From assembly GCA_963850525.1 (NCBI GenBank), contig CAWKLQ010000010.1:124001-188000 (forward strand): a stretch of 64,000 nucleotides of DNA, written 5' to 3'. The stretch is from JAEMQF01 sp963850525 (lineage in GTDB: Bacteria; Pseudomonadota; Gammaproteobacteria; Burkholderiales; Burkholderiaceae_C). The translations under genes and the position numbers were made by a program. Shown here piece after piece: positions 41,560 through 53,555 of this stretch (its first letter is position 1; every line of letters starts with the position of its first letter). A model generated the notes under the pieces. The model searched no databases and was not told where the DNA came from. It saw nothing but the letters and a program-made list of their open reading frames with translations.

Positions 41560-42699
41560 ATGCAGATCCTGATCACCAACGGCAGCCTCGCCCGGACCCG
41601 CGTGCTGCGATTGAATCGCTGGCAGTTGACGCTTGCGTTGGCGGGGTTCGCGACGCTATTGACGCTTTTGTCGGGGTTGGCTTATCACTACATTTTTCTG
41701 AAGGCGGCGCGCGAAGGCTGGCCGGTCGTGAGCCAGATCATGCGCCTGATCGTGCGCGACGAGTTTGCGCAGCGTGACCGGTTTCTTCGCGAGAACCTGG
41801 ACGCGATCGCGCAGAAGGTTGGCGAAATGCAGGCCAAACTCGTGCGGCTGGAGGTCATGAGCGAGCGCGTCTCGGCCATGGTGGGCGTCAAGCCCGAGGA
41901 AATCCGGCCTGTCGTGAAAACCGCCGCGGCGGGTGCGCAGGGCGGCCCCTTCCTGCCGGCAAGTTCGGTGTCGCTGGATCAGCTTCGCGGCATCGTCGAC
42001 GCCCTGGATGTGCAGACCGATCAACGCTCCGATTTGTTCACGATGATCGAATCGCGCTTGTTCGAGTCGCGTCTTCAGGCCTTGATGATTCCGAACAGCA
42101 AGCCCGTCGATGTACCGCTCGGCTCCGGCTTCGGCTTTCGCCCCGACCCCTTCACCGGTGTCGCGGCGCTGCATACGGGCCTCGATTTTCCGGCGGAAAT
42201 CGGCACGCCGGTCATCGCCGCGGCGGGTGGCGTCGTGCTGCTCACCGAGCAGCACCCGCAATACGGCAACGTCATCGAACTCGATCACGGGCAAGGCGTC
42301 GTGACGCGCTACGCGCACAACTCGAAACTCTTCGCGAAGACCGGCGACATCGTCAAGCGCGGCCAGAAGATTTCTGAAATTGGCACCAGCGGTCGCTCCA
42401 CGGGACCGCATTTGCACTTCGAAGTGCGGCTGGACGGCGTACCGCAGAACCCTGCCAAATTCCTTGCGAGTCGCGGCGCGGCCACCCTGGCGATCGCGAA
42501 TACCGCCGCACCAGCCTCAACAGCCAAAGCGAACGCGGTCGGCGCTGTGCGCAAGGACGCCGCGAGCCCCCGGCCCGCCGCGGTGTCCGCACCGCGCACT
42601 CCGGCAATCGTCGAGGCGGCGCGTGCGCCCGACACCGTTCAGGCGCCCGTCAGATCGCCCGTGTTGGCCGACGACAGCTCCGCGCCAAGCGAGCCTTGA
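41560..42699 (+). CDS. M23-family peptidoglycan endopeptidase
   Basis: Inner-membrane-anchored periplasmic LytM-type protein, 379 residues. An N-terminal transmembrane helix (about residues 23-48) is followed by a coiled-coil stretch (about 60-105) and the M23 domain with zinc ligands HTGLD and HLHFE (second half). A Pro/Ala-rich tail of about 75 residues follows. GAGTGTAGTGAG precedes the ATG at 41560. The position upstream of secA next to DUF721 is conserved in Burkholderiales. Confidence 0.92.
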   Translation: MQILITNGSLARTRVLRLNRWQLTLALAGFATLLTLLSGLAYHYIFLKAAREGWPVVSQIMRLIVRDEFAQRDRFLRENLDAIAQKVGEMQAKLVRLEVMSERVSAMVGVKPEEIRPVVKTAAAGAQGGPFLPASSVSLDQLRGIVDALDVQTDQRSDLFTMIESRLFESRLQALMIPNSKPVDVPLGSGFGFRPDPFTGVAALHTGLDFPAEIGTPVIAAAGGVVLLTEQHPQYGNVIELDHGQGVVTRYAHNSKLFAKTGDIVKRGQKISEIGTSGRSTGPHLHFEVRLDGVPQNPAKFLASRGAATLAIANTAAPASTAKANAVGAVRKDAASPRPAAVSAPRTPAIVEAARAPDTVQAPVRSPVLADDSSAPSEP

Positions 42700-42724
42700 C
42701 GAACGCCGCGTGCCGCGCACCGGA

Positions 42725-42759
42725 AGGGGCCGGCGCCGATGCTAAACTTTCGGGCCCCT
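42725..42759 (+). promoter_or_regulatory. Inverted repeat enclosing a candidate -10 element upstream of secA
   Basis: AGGGGCC (42725-42731) and GGCCCCT (42753-42759) form a 7-bp inverted repeat. The 21-base loop holds TAAACT (42743-42748), a plausible -10. The gap 42700-42915 leaves a leader of about 160 bases before secA. No SecM-like reading frame with a stalling sequence is seen in it. Confidence 0.35.
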
Positions 42760-42915
42760 GAAGACCGGCTCCCGCAGCGCGCAATTCGCTTGGCTTCAGC
42801 GGGCTTCATTGGGTGATCGCCAGAGCTGGCGCTGTCCCTGGGGCGGGCCGATGGCTCGCCTCCGGCCTGAGGCGCGAACCGCGCCCGCACTCATCTCACC
42901 GACCCTGAACGCCGC

Positions 42916-45660
<2,745 letters not shown>

Positions 45661-45701
45661 GCGTTGCAGCGTTCACGCTTCCCCCGCTTTGCCCCCTCAG
45701 A

Positions 45702-45738
45702 GAGAGTCGAAGCGATTCACTTGTCACCGTAGACTCTC
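45702..45738 (+). promoter_or_regulatory. Inverted repeat between secA and the epimerase gene
   Basis: GAGAGTC (45702-45708) and GACTCTC (45732-45738) are 7-bp inverted repeats with a 23-base spacer, about 37 bases before the epimerase start. It may be a weak secA terminator or an operator. Confidence 0.25.
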
Positions 45739-45774
45739 CCCCATCTTGGTTGCTGAATCGCGAGGGGAACACGA

Positions 45775-46782
45775 GTGAAGGTCCTGGTCACCGGTGCCGC
45801 CGGATTCATTGGAATGCACGTGTCGCAGATCCTGCTGGCGCGTGGCGATGTGGTCTTGGGCATCGACAACCTGAACGACTACTACGACCCGCAACTCAAG
45901 CGTGACCGCCTCGCGCGCCTGACGCCGCACAAGAACTTTGTTTTCGAGAAGATGGACGTCGCGGATCGGGACGCCATCGCCAAGTTGTTCGCGGCCGAGG
46001 GGTTCGAGCGCGTGGTGCACCTGGCGGCCCAGGCGGGCGTGCGTTACTCGCTGGCCAACCCGCACGCCTACATCGACAGCAACATCGTCGGTTTCACGAA
46101 CATTCTCGAAGGCTGCCGCCACAACAAGGTGCAGCACCTGGCGTATGCGTCGAGCTCGAGCGTGTACGGCGGCAATACCCACATGCCGTTTTCCGAACAC
46201 CACAATATCGACCACCCGGTGAGCCTGTACGCGGCGACGAAGAAGGCAAACGAGTTGATGGCGCACACCTACAGCCATCTGTTCGGTTTGCCGACGACCG
46301 GGCTGCGCTTCTTCACGGTGTACGGGCCCTGGGGCCGGCCGGACATGGCGCTGTTCCTGTTCACGAAGGCGATCATCGAAGACCGCGCCATCGACGTCTT
46401 CAACCACGGCGACATGGTGCGTGACTTCACGTTCATCGACGACATCGCACGAGGTGTCGTGCACGTCCTGGACCGCGCCGCAAGCGCCGATCCGGCGTAC
46501 GACGCGGCCCGTCCGGACCCGGCCCGCAGCAACGTTCCCTACCGGATCTTCAACATCGGCAACAACGACCCGGTGAAGCTGATGAGCTTCATCGAGGCGA
46601 TCGAAGCGTGTGTTGGAAAGACTGCAAAGAAGAATTTTCTGCCATTGCAAGACGGCGACGTGCCCGCGACGTTCGCCGACGTCTCCGAGCTCAGCCAGTG
46701 GACGGGATTCAAGCCGGCGACGCCGATCCGCGATGGCGTCGGCCGCTTTGTTCATTGGTATCGGGACTATTTCAAAGTTTGA
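45775..46782 (+). CDS. UDP-glucuronate 4-epimerase-like SDR enzyme
   Basis: Extended short-chain dehydrogenase of 335 residues. The NAD-binding motif GAAGFIG is at the N-terminus and the catalytic Tyr-Lys pair is YAATK. Blocks NDYYDPQLKRDRL, AAQAGVRYSL, FFTVYGPWGRPDMA and YNIGNNDP-like FNIGNNDP match the LspL/Cap1J type that interconverts UDP-glucuronate and UDP-galacturonate. The start is GTG at 45775 with GAGGGG 7 bases upstream. It probably forms an operon with the dehydrogenase gene 28 bases downstream. Confidence 0.9.
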   Translation: MKVLVTGAAGFIGMHVSQILLARGDVVLGIDNLNDYYDPQLKRDRLARLTPHKNFVFEKMDVADRDAIAKLFAAEGFERVVHLAAQAGVRYSLANPHAYIDSNIVGFTNILEGCRHNKVQHLAYASSSSVYGGNTHMPFSEHHNIDHPVSLYAATKKANELMAHTYSHLFGLPTTGLRFFTVYGPWGRPDMALFLFTKAIIEDRAIDVFNHGDMVRDFTFIDDIARGVVHVLDRAASADPAYDAARPDPARSNVPYRIFNIGNNDPVKLMSFIEAIEACVGKTAKKNFLPLQDGDVPATFADVSELSQWTGFKPATPIRDGVGRFVHWYRDYFKV

Positions 46783-46810
46783 TCACACATTCGGTGAAGG
46801 ACTCCTCATC

Positions 46811-48091
46811 ATGACCACCATCGCAGTTATCGGACTGGGCTACGTCGGCCTGCCCCTCGCCGTCGAGTTCGGCAAGAAGTTCAAGACTTACGGTTTCGAC
46901 CTTTCGACGCAAAAGGTGGCCGCCTACCAGCGCCACGTCGACCCCACCGGCGAAGTGAGCAGCGAAGACCTTCGCAGCGCGAAACAGCTCGAGTGCAGTA
47001 CCGACCCGAAAGTCATCGGCCACGCCGACTTCATCATCGTCGCCGTTCCGACCCCGGTCGACGACGCGCACCAACCGGATTTCACGCCCCTGGTCAAGTC
47101 CAGCGAAAGTGTGGGCAAGCACATCAAGCGCGGCGCCATCGTCGTCTACGAATCGACGGTCTATCCCGGCGCCACCGAGGAAGTGTGCATTCCCATCATC
47201 GAAGCCCAGTCGGGCCTGAAGTGGAAAAAGGACTTCTTCGTCGGCTACAGCCCGGAGCGGATCAACCCCGGCGACAAGGAACGCACCCTCACGAAGATCA
47301 TGAAGATCGTTTCCGGCGACACGCCGCAAACGCTCGCCAAAGTGACGGAGATTTACGGCGCCGTGATCACTGCCGGCGTCTACCCGGCAAGCAGCATCAA
47401 GGTGGCCGAGGCGGCGAAGGTGATCGAGAACACGCAGCGCGATCTGAACATCGCACTGATGAATGAACTGTCGCTGATCTTTCATCGCATCGGCATCGAC
47501 ACGCTGGAGGTGCTCAAGGCCGCCGGAACGAAGTGGAACTTCCTGCCGTTTCGCCCGGGCCTGGTGGGTGGCCATTGCATCGGCGTCGATCCGTATTACC
47601 TGACGCACAAGGCCGAGATGCTCGGCTACACGCCGCAGGTCATCCTCGCCGGGCGTCGCATCAACGACGGCATGGGCAAGTACGTTGCCGAGCAAACCAT
47701 CAAACAGATGATCGCCGCGGACTTGTCGGTGAAGGGCGCGAACGTGATCGTGCTCGGCATGACGTTCAAGGAAAATTGCCCCGACGTGCGCAACAGCAAG
47801 GTGATCGACGTCGTGCGCGAACTGAAGAGCTTCGGCGTCAACGTCTTGATCCACGACCCGGTCGCCGACTCCGCCGAGTGCGAGCATGAATACGGCGTGA
47901 GGCTGACGAAGTGGGCGGATCTGCCGAAGGCGAATGCCATCGTCGCTGCCGTCTCGCACAAGGAATACAGCGCGATGGGCGTGCCGCGCATCACCGAGCG
48001 CCTGGTGCGCGGCGGAGTTTTCGCCGACGTGAAGAGTTTTTACGCGAGCGAGCAGATCGAAGAAGCCGGAGCGCACCTGTGGCGCCTGTGA
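46811..48091 (+). CDS. Nucleotide-sugar dehydrogenase, WbpO/TviB type (UDP-HexNAc 6-dehydrogenase)
   Basis: NAD-dependent enzyme that oxidises the C6 of a UDP-N-acetylhexosamine to an uronic acid. It has 426 residues. The N-terminal GLGYVGLPLA nucleotide motif, VPTPVDD, STVYPGATE and the catalytic-cysteine block GGHCIGVDPYYLTHKA (Cys about 256) are present. The C-terminal domain carries GMTFKENCPDVRNSK. The KHIKRGAIVVYESTVYPG and PYYLTHKAE patterns favour the WbpO/TviB branch, although UDP-glucose dehydrogenase relatives exist. Confidence 0.9.
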   Translation: MTTIAVIGLGYVGLPLAVEFGKKFKTYGFDLSTQKVAAYQRHVDPTGEVSSEDLRSAKQLECSTDPKVIGHADFIIVAVPTPVDDAHQPDFTPLVKSSESVGKHIKRGAIVVYESTVYPGATEEVCIPIIEAQSGLKWKKDFFVGYSPERINPGDKERTLTKIMKIVSGDTPQTLAKVTEIYGAVITAGVYPASSIKVAEAAKVIENTQRDLNIALMNELSLIFHRIGIDTLEVLKAAGTKWNFLPFRPGLVGGHCIGVDPYYLTHKAEMLGYTPQVILAGRRINDGMGKYVAEQTIKQMIAADLSVKGANVIVLGMTFKENCPDVRNSKVIDVVRELKSFGVNVLIHDPVADSAECEHEYGVRLTKWADLPKANAIVAAVSHKEYSAMGVPRITERLVRGGVFADVKSFYASEQIEEAGAHLWRL

Positions 48092-48174
48092 ACGTCTGAC
48101 CTCGCGGGTCCGCTCTCCGGCCCTCGATCCGTCGGCCAGGCGCAAGCGCTCCAGCGGCGCGTTCGCGACCTGGC

Positions 48175-49644
48175 TCAACTCGCTCGGCCGTAAGTGTCGT
48201 CGAACCGAACGATGTCGTCTTCGCCGAGGTAGCTTCCCGACTGCACTTCGATGATCTCGAGCGCCACCTTGCCGGGGTTGGCCAGGCGGTGCTTGTGCCC
48301 GAGCGGGATGAAGGTGCTCTCGTTTTCGCTGAGCAGAATCACGCGCTCGCCCACCGTCACCTCGGCCGTGCCCTTGACGACGATCCAGTGTTCGGCGCGA
48401 TGGTGATGCATCTGCAGACTCAGCGACGCGCCGGGCTTGACCATGATGCGCTTGACCTTGAAGCGCGGGCCCTCGTCGACGCTGTCGTACCAGCCCCACG
48501 GACGGTGCACCTGCCGCGGCAGGATGTGTTCGCTGCGCTTGGCCGCCTGCAGCTGGCCGACGATGTGTTTCACCTCCTGACTGCGGCTGCGATCGGCGAC
48601 AAGCACCGCGTCGGACGTTTCGATCACGACCACGTTGTCCAGCCCCACCGTGCCGACCAGGCGCGAGGTTGCGTGAACGAGCGTTGAACGGCAGTCCTGG
48701 AACAGCGCGTCGCCGCGGCTGGCGTTGCCGGCAGCGTCTTTCTCGCTCACCTGCCAGACGGCGTCCCAGGCGCCGAGGTCGGACCATCCGGCGTGCAACG
48801 GCACCATGCGAACCGAAAAACGCGGCCCGGCGTCTTGTGTCGACGTGACTCGCTCCATCACGGCATAGTCGACGGATTCCGCGGGGATGGCCGCAAATTC
48901 GTCGCGGCCAGGGCGCACGAAGCTCGCGTCAGTCTTGCGCTTGCCCCACGCCGCGCGCGTCGCGGTGGCAATGTCGGGGCGGAAGTGTTCGATTGCCGCC
49001 AACCACGTGGAAGCACGCACGACAAACATGCCGCTGTTCCAAAAATAGTCGCCGCCGGCGAGGTAGCGCTGTGCCGTGGCCAGGTCGGGCTTTTCGACGA
49101 ACTGAGCCACGGCCAGGGCGTCTTGCCCGGCATCGGTGGTGCGGGCACAGCGGATGTAGCCAAAGCCCGTTTCCGGCCGGTCCGGAACGACGCCGAGGGT
49201 GACGATCGCCCCGCCTGCCGCAGCACGCACTGCGCGCTCCAACGCCGCAGCGAAGGCGATCTCGTCGGTTACCGTCTGGTCGGCCGGCGTGACCGCCAGA
49301 ACCGGGTCGGCGCCGCCCTCGATGGCGTACAGCGCGGCCAAGGTCATCGCCGGCGCCGTGTTGCGCCCTAAGGGTTCAAGCAGCAGCGCCACTTCTGGAA
49401 AATCGAGCTCGCGAAACTGATCGAGAACGAGAAATCGGTGGTCCTCGTTGCAGACGATGCTCGGTGCGCCGACATTCAGGCCTGGGCATCGCAGCCCAGC
49501 GACGCGCTGCACGGCTTGTTGAAACAGGCTTCGGTCGCCATGCAAGGCCAGGAACTGCTTCGGGTGTTGCGCACGCGACAAGGGCCACAACCGCGTGCCA
49601 CTGCCGCCAGCCATGATGACGGGGCAGACTTCAATCGATGTCAA
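48175..49644 (-). CDS. manC: Mannose-1-phosphate guanylyltransferase/mannose-6-phosphate isomerase
   Basis: Bifunctional AlgA/ManC-type enzyme that makes GDP-mannose from mannose-1-phosphate. It has 489 residues. The N-terminal nucleotidyltransferase domain has GGSGTRLWPLSR and FVEKPD. The C-terminal cupin isomerase domain has HRPWGWY and QMHHHRAEHWIVV. No ATG fits; the TTG at 49644 has AGGAGG six bases upstream and gives the family N-terminus. It lies 77 bases after galE on the same strand and is convergent with the dehydrogenase gene. Confidence 0.94.
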   Translation of the reverse strand: MTSIEVCPVIMAGGSGTRLWPLSRAQHPKQFLALHGDRSLFQQAVQRVAGLRCPGLNVGAPSIVCNEDHRFLVLDQFRELDFPEVALLLEPLGRNTAPAMTLAALYAIEGGADPVLAVTPADQTVTDEIAFAAALERAVRAAAGGAIVTLGVVPDRPETGFGYIRCARTTDAGQDALAVAQFVEKPDLATAQRYLAGGDYFWNSGMFVVRASTWLAAIEHFRPDIATATRAAWGKRKTDASFVRPGRDEFAAIPAESVDYAVMERVTSTQDAGPRFSVRMVPLHAGWSDLGAWDAVWQVSEKDAAGNASRGDALFQDCRSTLVHATSRLVGTVGLDNVVVIETSDAVLVADRSRSQEVKHIVGQLQAAKRSEHILPRQVHRPWGWYDSVDEGPRFKVKRIMVKPGASLSLQMHHHRAEHWIVVKGTAEVTVGERVILLSENESTFIPLGHKHRLANPGKVALEIIEVQSGSYLGEDDIVRFDDTYGRAS

Positions 49645-49656
49645 GTTTTTCCTCCT
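49642..49656 (-). promoter_or_regulatory. Ribosome binding site and TTG start of manC
   Basis: AGGAGG (49656-49651) then six bases and TTG (49644-49642) on the minus strand. This perfect site decides the start against the longer frame that reaches 49845. Confidence 0.75.
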
Positions 49657-49721
49657 GCGGGGCCTGCGGCGCCGGTTGTCGGGAGCGCTGATGATCCAGT
49701 GCGTGATCCGCGCGTTGGCTA

Positions 49722-50744
49722 TTACGCGGCCATGCCCTGGGGATTCAAACGTTGCCAGCGCCAGGCATCGCTGCACATCGAATCGAGGTCGCGCTGCCCT
49801 TGCCAACCCAGGACTTGTCGCGCCAGTGTCGGATCGGCGTAACACGCGTCGATGTCGCCCGGACGCCGCGCGACGATGTCAAACGGCACGCTGCGTCCGC
49901 TCGCGCGCTCGAACGCGCGAACCAGTTCCAGCACGCTGTAGCCTCGGCCGGTGCCCAGATTGGCCGTGATGGAGCGTTTTGTGTCGAGCAAATAGCGCAG
50001 TGCCGCGACGTGGCCCTCGGCCAAGTCGAGCACGTGGATGTAATCGCGCACGCCGGTGCCGTCGGGCGTGGCGTAGTCGTTGCCGAAGACTTGCAAGCGC
50101 TCCCGCTTGCCCACCGCAACCTGGCTGACGTAAGGCATCAGGTTGTTGGGCGTGTCGCGCGGGTCCTCGCCGATCAGGCCGCTTTCGTGGGCACCCACGG
50201 GATTGAAATATCGCAGCAGCGCCATCGCCCACGCCGGGTCGGCGAGCTGCAGATCGCGCAGAATGTTTTCGCCCATCAATTTCGTCGCGCCGTACGGGTT
50301 CGTCGTCGACAGTGCAGCGTCTTCGCGGATCGGCAGTTTCTCGGGCTTGCCATAGACGGTGGCGCTGGAGCTGAAGACGAGCGTCTTGCAAGCGCGGCTT
50401 TGCATGACGCGGCACAGGGTCAGCAGGCTGCCAAGATTGTTGGCGTAGTAGTCCAGCGGCTTGGCCGAACTCTCGCCGACCGCCTTGTGGGCAGCAAAAT
50501 GCACCGCGGCGGCAATCTTGCGCTGCGCGAATACGGCGTCCAACGCACTCGCATCGCAAACGTCGGCTTGAACGAAGTCGGGGTGCATCGACCCGATGCG
50601 CGCAAGTCGATCGAGCACCTGCGGCGAGCTGTTGCTGAAGTTGTCGACACCCACCACATCGAAGCCCGCCGCCTGCAAGGCCAACCAGGTGTGCGATCCG
50701 ATGTACCCGGTCGCGCCGGTCAGCAGAATCGTGGTTTTGCTCAT
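49722..50744 (-). CDS. galE: UDP-glucose 4-epimerase
   Basis: Interconverts UDP-glucose and UDP-galactose. It has 340 residues. The NAD motif GATGYIGSH, the catalytic pair YGATK and family blocks YYANNLGSLLTL, SSSATVYG and DGTGVRDYIHVLDLAEGH are all present. The start at 50744 overlaps the end of the outer membrane protein gene by 4 bases, so expression is coupled. Confidence 0.96.
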   Translation of the reverse strand: MSKTTILLTGATGYIGSHTWLALQAAGFDVVGVDNFSNSSPQVLDRLARIGSMHPDFVQADVCDASALDAVFAQRKIAAAVHFAAHKAVGESSAKPLDYYANNLGSLLTLCRVMQSRACKTLVFSSSATVYGKPEKLPIREDAALSTTNPYGATKLMGENILRDLQLADPAWAMALLRYFNPVGAHESGLIGEDPRDTPNNLMPYVSQVAVGKRERLQVFGNDYATPDGTGVRDYIHVLDLAEGHVAALRYLLDTKRSITANLGTGRGYSVLELVRAFERASGRSVPFDIVARRPGDIDACYADPTLARQVLGWQGQRDLDSMCSDAWRWQRLNPQGMAA

Positions 50745-52021
50745 CGAATGCTCAATTGAATGCTGCAGCTTGCCAGCGTGGCGCTGTACGGGGTCGAAAC
50801 AACTGTCGCGTTGTCCAAAGTTGCGCGCGCGTCTCTCGAGGCGTTGCAGCCGAGCTGCCAAGCGCGGCTGGGTGCATAACTTGTGCCGAGCGACAGCGTG
50901 GATGAACGATCCCGGCCGGTGATGCTCCCGCTGACGAGCTCGCGCCGCGCATAGCGCCCGCCCAGCGTGACGCGAATCTTTGCGCTCGCCTCGTAGGCCA
51001 CGCTGAGCGCCAGGGCGTTCGTCAGCACACTGTTGTCGCCCACCGCGTTTCCCTGGTTGTTGGCCAGTGCGACCAGCGCCGTCTCGGATCCCGAGTCGCG
51101 GCTGAGACTCGTCGCGAAGTTCAATTTGCCCGTCGCCTTCCAGTCCCAGACCAGCGAGCCCGTGACACCCTTGACGTTGCGCAGCACCTGTCCTTCGAAT
51201 GCGGTGCGGCCGTAGCTCAGGCGTGCGTTCAGCGTGCTCAGGCCGCTGGCCACCCATGTCGAGGTGAAATCGACATCGTCGCGATCGAAGCTTTCCTTGT
51301 TGCCTGTGCCCAGCACGATCACGTTCGGGTACTCGCCGCGCGTCGCGCGCAGCGCCGCTCCGATGCTGAGCAGGCTGCTCGGTCGGTACGTGAATCCGAG
51401 CGATCCGGCGTTTTGCCGCACCTGCGCAGCCCGGTACTCGGGCGCCGTGTAGGAGATTTCGCTGTGCGACAGCGCCGTGTTCAGCGAAAGCAGCGAGGCC
51501 ACGCCGAGTTGCGCGCGCAGGTTCGCTTGGCTGCTGGTCTCGAGGTTACGCTGCGTCGTTTGCACCTCGTCGCCCGAGGCGGCGTAGTTGGCCAGCGTCC
51601 GGTTCGACGCCACGCCCAGACTGCCCGACAGCCGCTCTATCGTCGCCCAATCCAGCCCGGCGTTCACGCCCCAGCCGACGTTGTCCAGAACGCGAACGTC
51701 TTCGTAGCGGGTGGCGCGCAGCGACGCGCCGGCGAAGAGGCGTTGCCTGCCGATCGGTTGGTCGAAGCCCAGACTCAGGCTCGTGAGCGAATATTTGTCG
51801 GGCAGTTCGTTCGTGCTCGTCCGGTAGAGATTGGAGTTATGACCGATCGACTCGCTCAGGCCAACATAGTAGGGGTTGGCTTCGGCGCGCGAGTCGGCCC
51901 CGCCTCCAGCCAGGAGCAGGGCAAACACCGGCACTGCCGCCTGATGGCGTGTCGGGCGACGGCTTGACCCCTGCCGGAGGGCGGGCCCGGAGCAGCTTCG
52001 GATCGACGGGGAAGTGGCCAT
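50741..52021 (-). CDS. EpsL-like outer membrane beta-barrel protein
   Basis: 426-residue exported protein. A signal peptide with a long basic n-region (hydrophobic part about residues 29-40, cleavage probably near SRA-EAN) is followed by many alternating amphipathic strands such as LSLGFDQPIGRQRLFAGASL and TLNARLSYGRTAFEG. It ends in a C-terminal SIQLSIR strand. The pattern and the neighbouring epsB-like gene fit the exopolysaccharide operon protein EpsL, whose role (export or anchoring) is not settled. Its start overlaps the epsB-like stop by one base (TGATG). Confidence 0.8.
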   Translation of the reverse strand: MATSPSIRSCSGPALRQGSSRRPTRHQAAVPVFALLLAGGGADSRAEANPYYVGLSESIGHNSNLYRTSTNELPDKYSLTSLSLGFDQPIGRQRLFAGASLRATRYEDVRVLDNVGWGVNAGLDWATIERLSGSLGVASNRTLANYAASGDEVQTTQRNLETSSQANLRAQLGVASLLSLNTALSHSEISYTAPEYRAAQVRQNAGSLGFTYRPSSLLSIGAALRATRGEYPNVIVLGTGNKESFDRDDVDFTSTWVASGLSTLNARLSYGRTAFEGQVLRNVKGVTGSLVWDWKATGKLNFATSLSRDSGSETALVALANNQGNAVGDNSVLTNALALSVAYEASAKIRVTLGGRYARRELVSGSITGRDRSSTLSLGTSYAPSRAWQLGCNASRDARATLDNATVVSTPYSATLASCSIQLSIR

Positions 52022-53415
52022 CAGTACGCGCGTCGATCGGCGAACAGGAAGCGCACGCTGCGCGCGATGATTTGCAGGTCCAGCTGCAGCGTCCAGTTGC
52101 GCAGGTATTCGAGGTCGTACTCGACGCGCGACTGCATCTTCTCGATGGTGTCGGTTTCGCCGCGTTGTCCGTTGACTTGGGCCCAGCCGGTGATTCCGGG
52201 CTTGACCTTGTGGCGCACCATGTAGGCCTTGATCACTTGCCGGTACAGCTCGTTGTGCGCCACCGCGTGCGGCCGGGGTCCGACGAGGCTCATGCTGCCC
52301 CGGAGCACGTTGAAGAGCTGCGGCAGTTCGTCCAGCGACGTGCGGCGAATGAAGGCGCCAAACCGCGTGATGCGCGGGTCGCCACGCCGCGCCTGCGGTA
52401 CGAGAGGGCCATCCTCCAGGGCGATCATGGAGCGGAACTTGTACACCGTGATCTCGCTCCCGTCCAGGCCGTTGCGGCGCTGCGCGAACAGCACCGGTCC
52501 CTCCGAGCTCAGCTTGACCCCGAGCGCAACAAACAACATCACCGGGGACAGGATGATCAGAATCAGACTCGCCAGAATCACATCGCTGACACGTTTGACG
52601 AGTTCGTTCGTGCCGGTGAAGGGGGTCTCGCAGATGCCGACGACGGGGACGCCATTCATGTCGTGCAAGCGGCCCTGGATGATGCTGATGCCGAACACGT
52701 CGGGAACGAAATACAGCGACGCGGTCGTGCCTTGCACGCGCTCGAGCAGGTCCACGATGCGCGGCTGGGATCCGAGCGGCAGCGTGATATAGACCTCGCG
52801 CACAGCGTTGGCAGAAATGTAGGCGGCCACGTCCGCCAGGCTGCCGATGCGCTTGTTCAACGCGTCCGGGTGCAAACGATCGTCGGCGCGGTCGTCGAAG
52901 TAGCCCACAAAGTCGGCCCCTGTGTCTTTAACCGCCATCAGCGCCCGGGCCACCTTGACGCCCAAATTGCCGGCACCGATGACAACCGCCGAACGCCGCG
53001 TCGCGGCGCGCGCTGCCAACGCCCACACCGCGGCCTTTCCGGCGATTGCAGCGAGCCACTGCAGGACCGGCGTGATCACGAGCCAGGCGATCAGCACGTT
53101 CGACTCGAAGTAGTGCAGGCTGCGCGTCGCATAACCGCACAGCAGCAGGATCGCCGCGAGCACGAGCCAGCTGCTCAGCACGTCTGCTGCCGTGGCCAGG
53201 GGGTTGTCGCGAAAGCGGTTCGGCCCCGGAAACGTGAGCGCGAACACAAGCAGGCACAAGGTCATCGCCGCGCGATCCAGCGGCTCCTCGAAGGCGAGCA
53301 TCACGACGAGAAATGTCAGCACCGTGATGCTTGGCTCGAGGAATGCCGCAACGAGAGACGTGACGGACTGCGGAGCTTGAAAAAAAGTCCGTTTGAGGTT
53401 GCGCTCTTCAAACAT
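52021..53415 (-). CDS. Undecaprenyl-phosphate glucose phosphotransferase (EpsB/WcaJ-like)
   Basis: Initiates polysaccharide repeat-unit assembly by moving a sugar-1-phosphate onto undecaprenyl phosphate. It has 464 residues. Four N-terminal transmembrane helices (about 20-125) are followed by a CoA-binding-like Rossmann region (VVIGAGNLGVKVARAL). A re-entrant helix (SDVILASLILIILSP) leads into the catalytic domain with KFRSM, RRTSLDELPQLFNVLRG and SLVGPRPH. First gene of the minus-strand epsB-epsL-galE-manC run. Confidence 0.93.
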   Translation of the reverse strand: MFEERNLKRTFFQAPQSVTSLVAAFLEPSITVLTFLVVMLAFEEPLDRAAMTLCLLVFALTFPGPNRFRDNPLATAADVLSSWLVLAAILLLCGYATRSLHYFESNVLIAWLVITPVLQWLAAIAGKAAVWALAARAATRRSAVVIGAGNLGVKVARALMAVKDTGADFVGYFDDRADDRLHPDALNKRIGSLADVAAYISANAVREVYITLPLGSQPRIVDLLERVQGTTASLYFVPDVFGISIIQGRLHDMNGVPVVGICETPFTGTNELVKRVSDVILASLILIILSPVMLFVALGVKLSSEGPVLFAQRRNGLDGSEITVYKFRSMIALEDGPLVPQARRGDPRITRFGAFIRRTSLDELPQLFNVLRGSMSLVGPRPHAVAHNELYRQVIKAYMVRHKVKPGITGWAQVNGQRGETDTIEKMQSRVEYDLEYLRNWTLQLDLQIIARSVRFLFADRRAY

Positions 53416-53543
53416 CGTTGGGAATGACTTTTCTCGTCAAGCGCAGGGCAGTGGCCAAGCGACCGAAGAATTCTGTACCAAAAGCGTACTTCGTGCGGCT
53501 TGCAACTGGCGCGCAATCCAGGTCGATACCGTGATCACCTCCC

Positions 53544-53549
53544 TACAAT
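53544..53549 (+). promoter_or_regulatory. Candidate -10 element of ubiJ, leaderless spacing
   Basis: TACAAT with six bases before the ubiJ ATG at 53556, so +1 would fall on the A of the start codon. The divergent gap 53416-53555 shows no other clear signal. Confidence 0.45.
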
Positions 53550-53555
53550 CCGTGT

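Noticed and set aside
46772..48787. Open frame of 671 codons on the minus strand opposite the nucleotide-sugar dehydrogenase gene
   Set aside because: The complementary strand encodes a full-length WbpO/TviB enzyme with intact motifs. The antisense product is low-complexity and unrecognisable.
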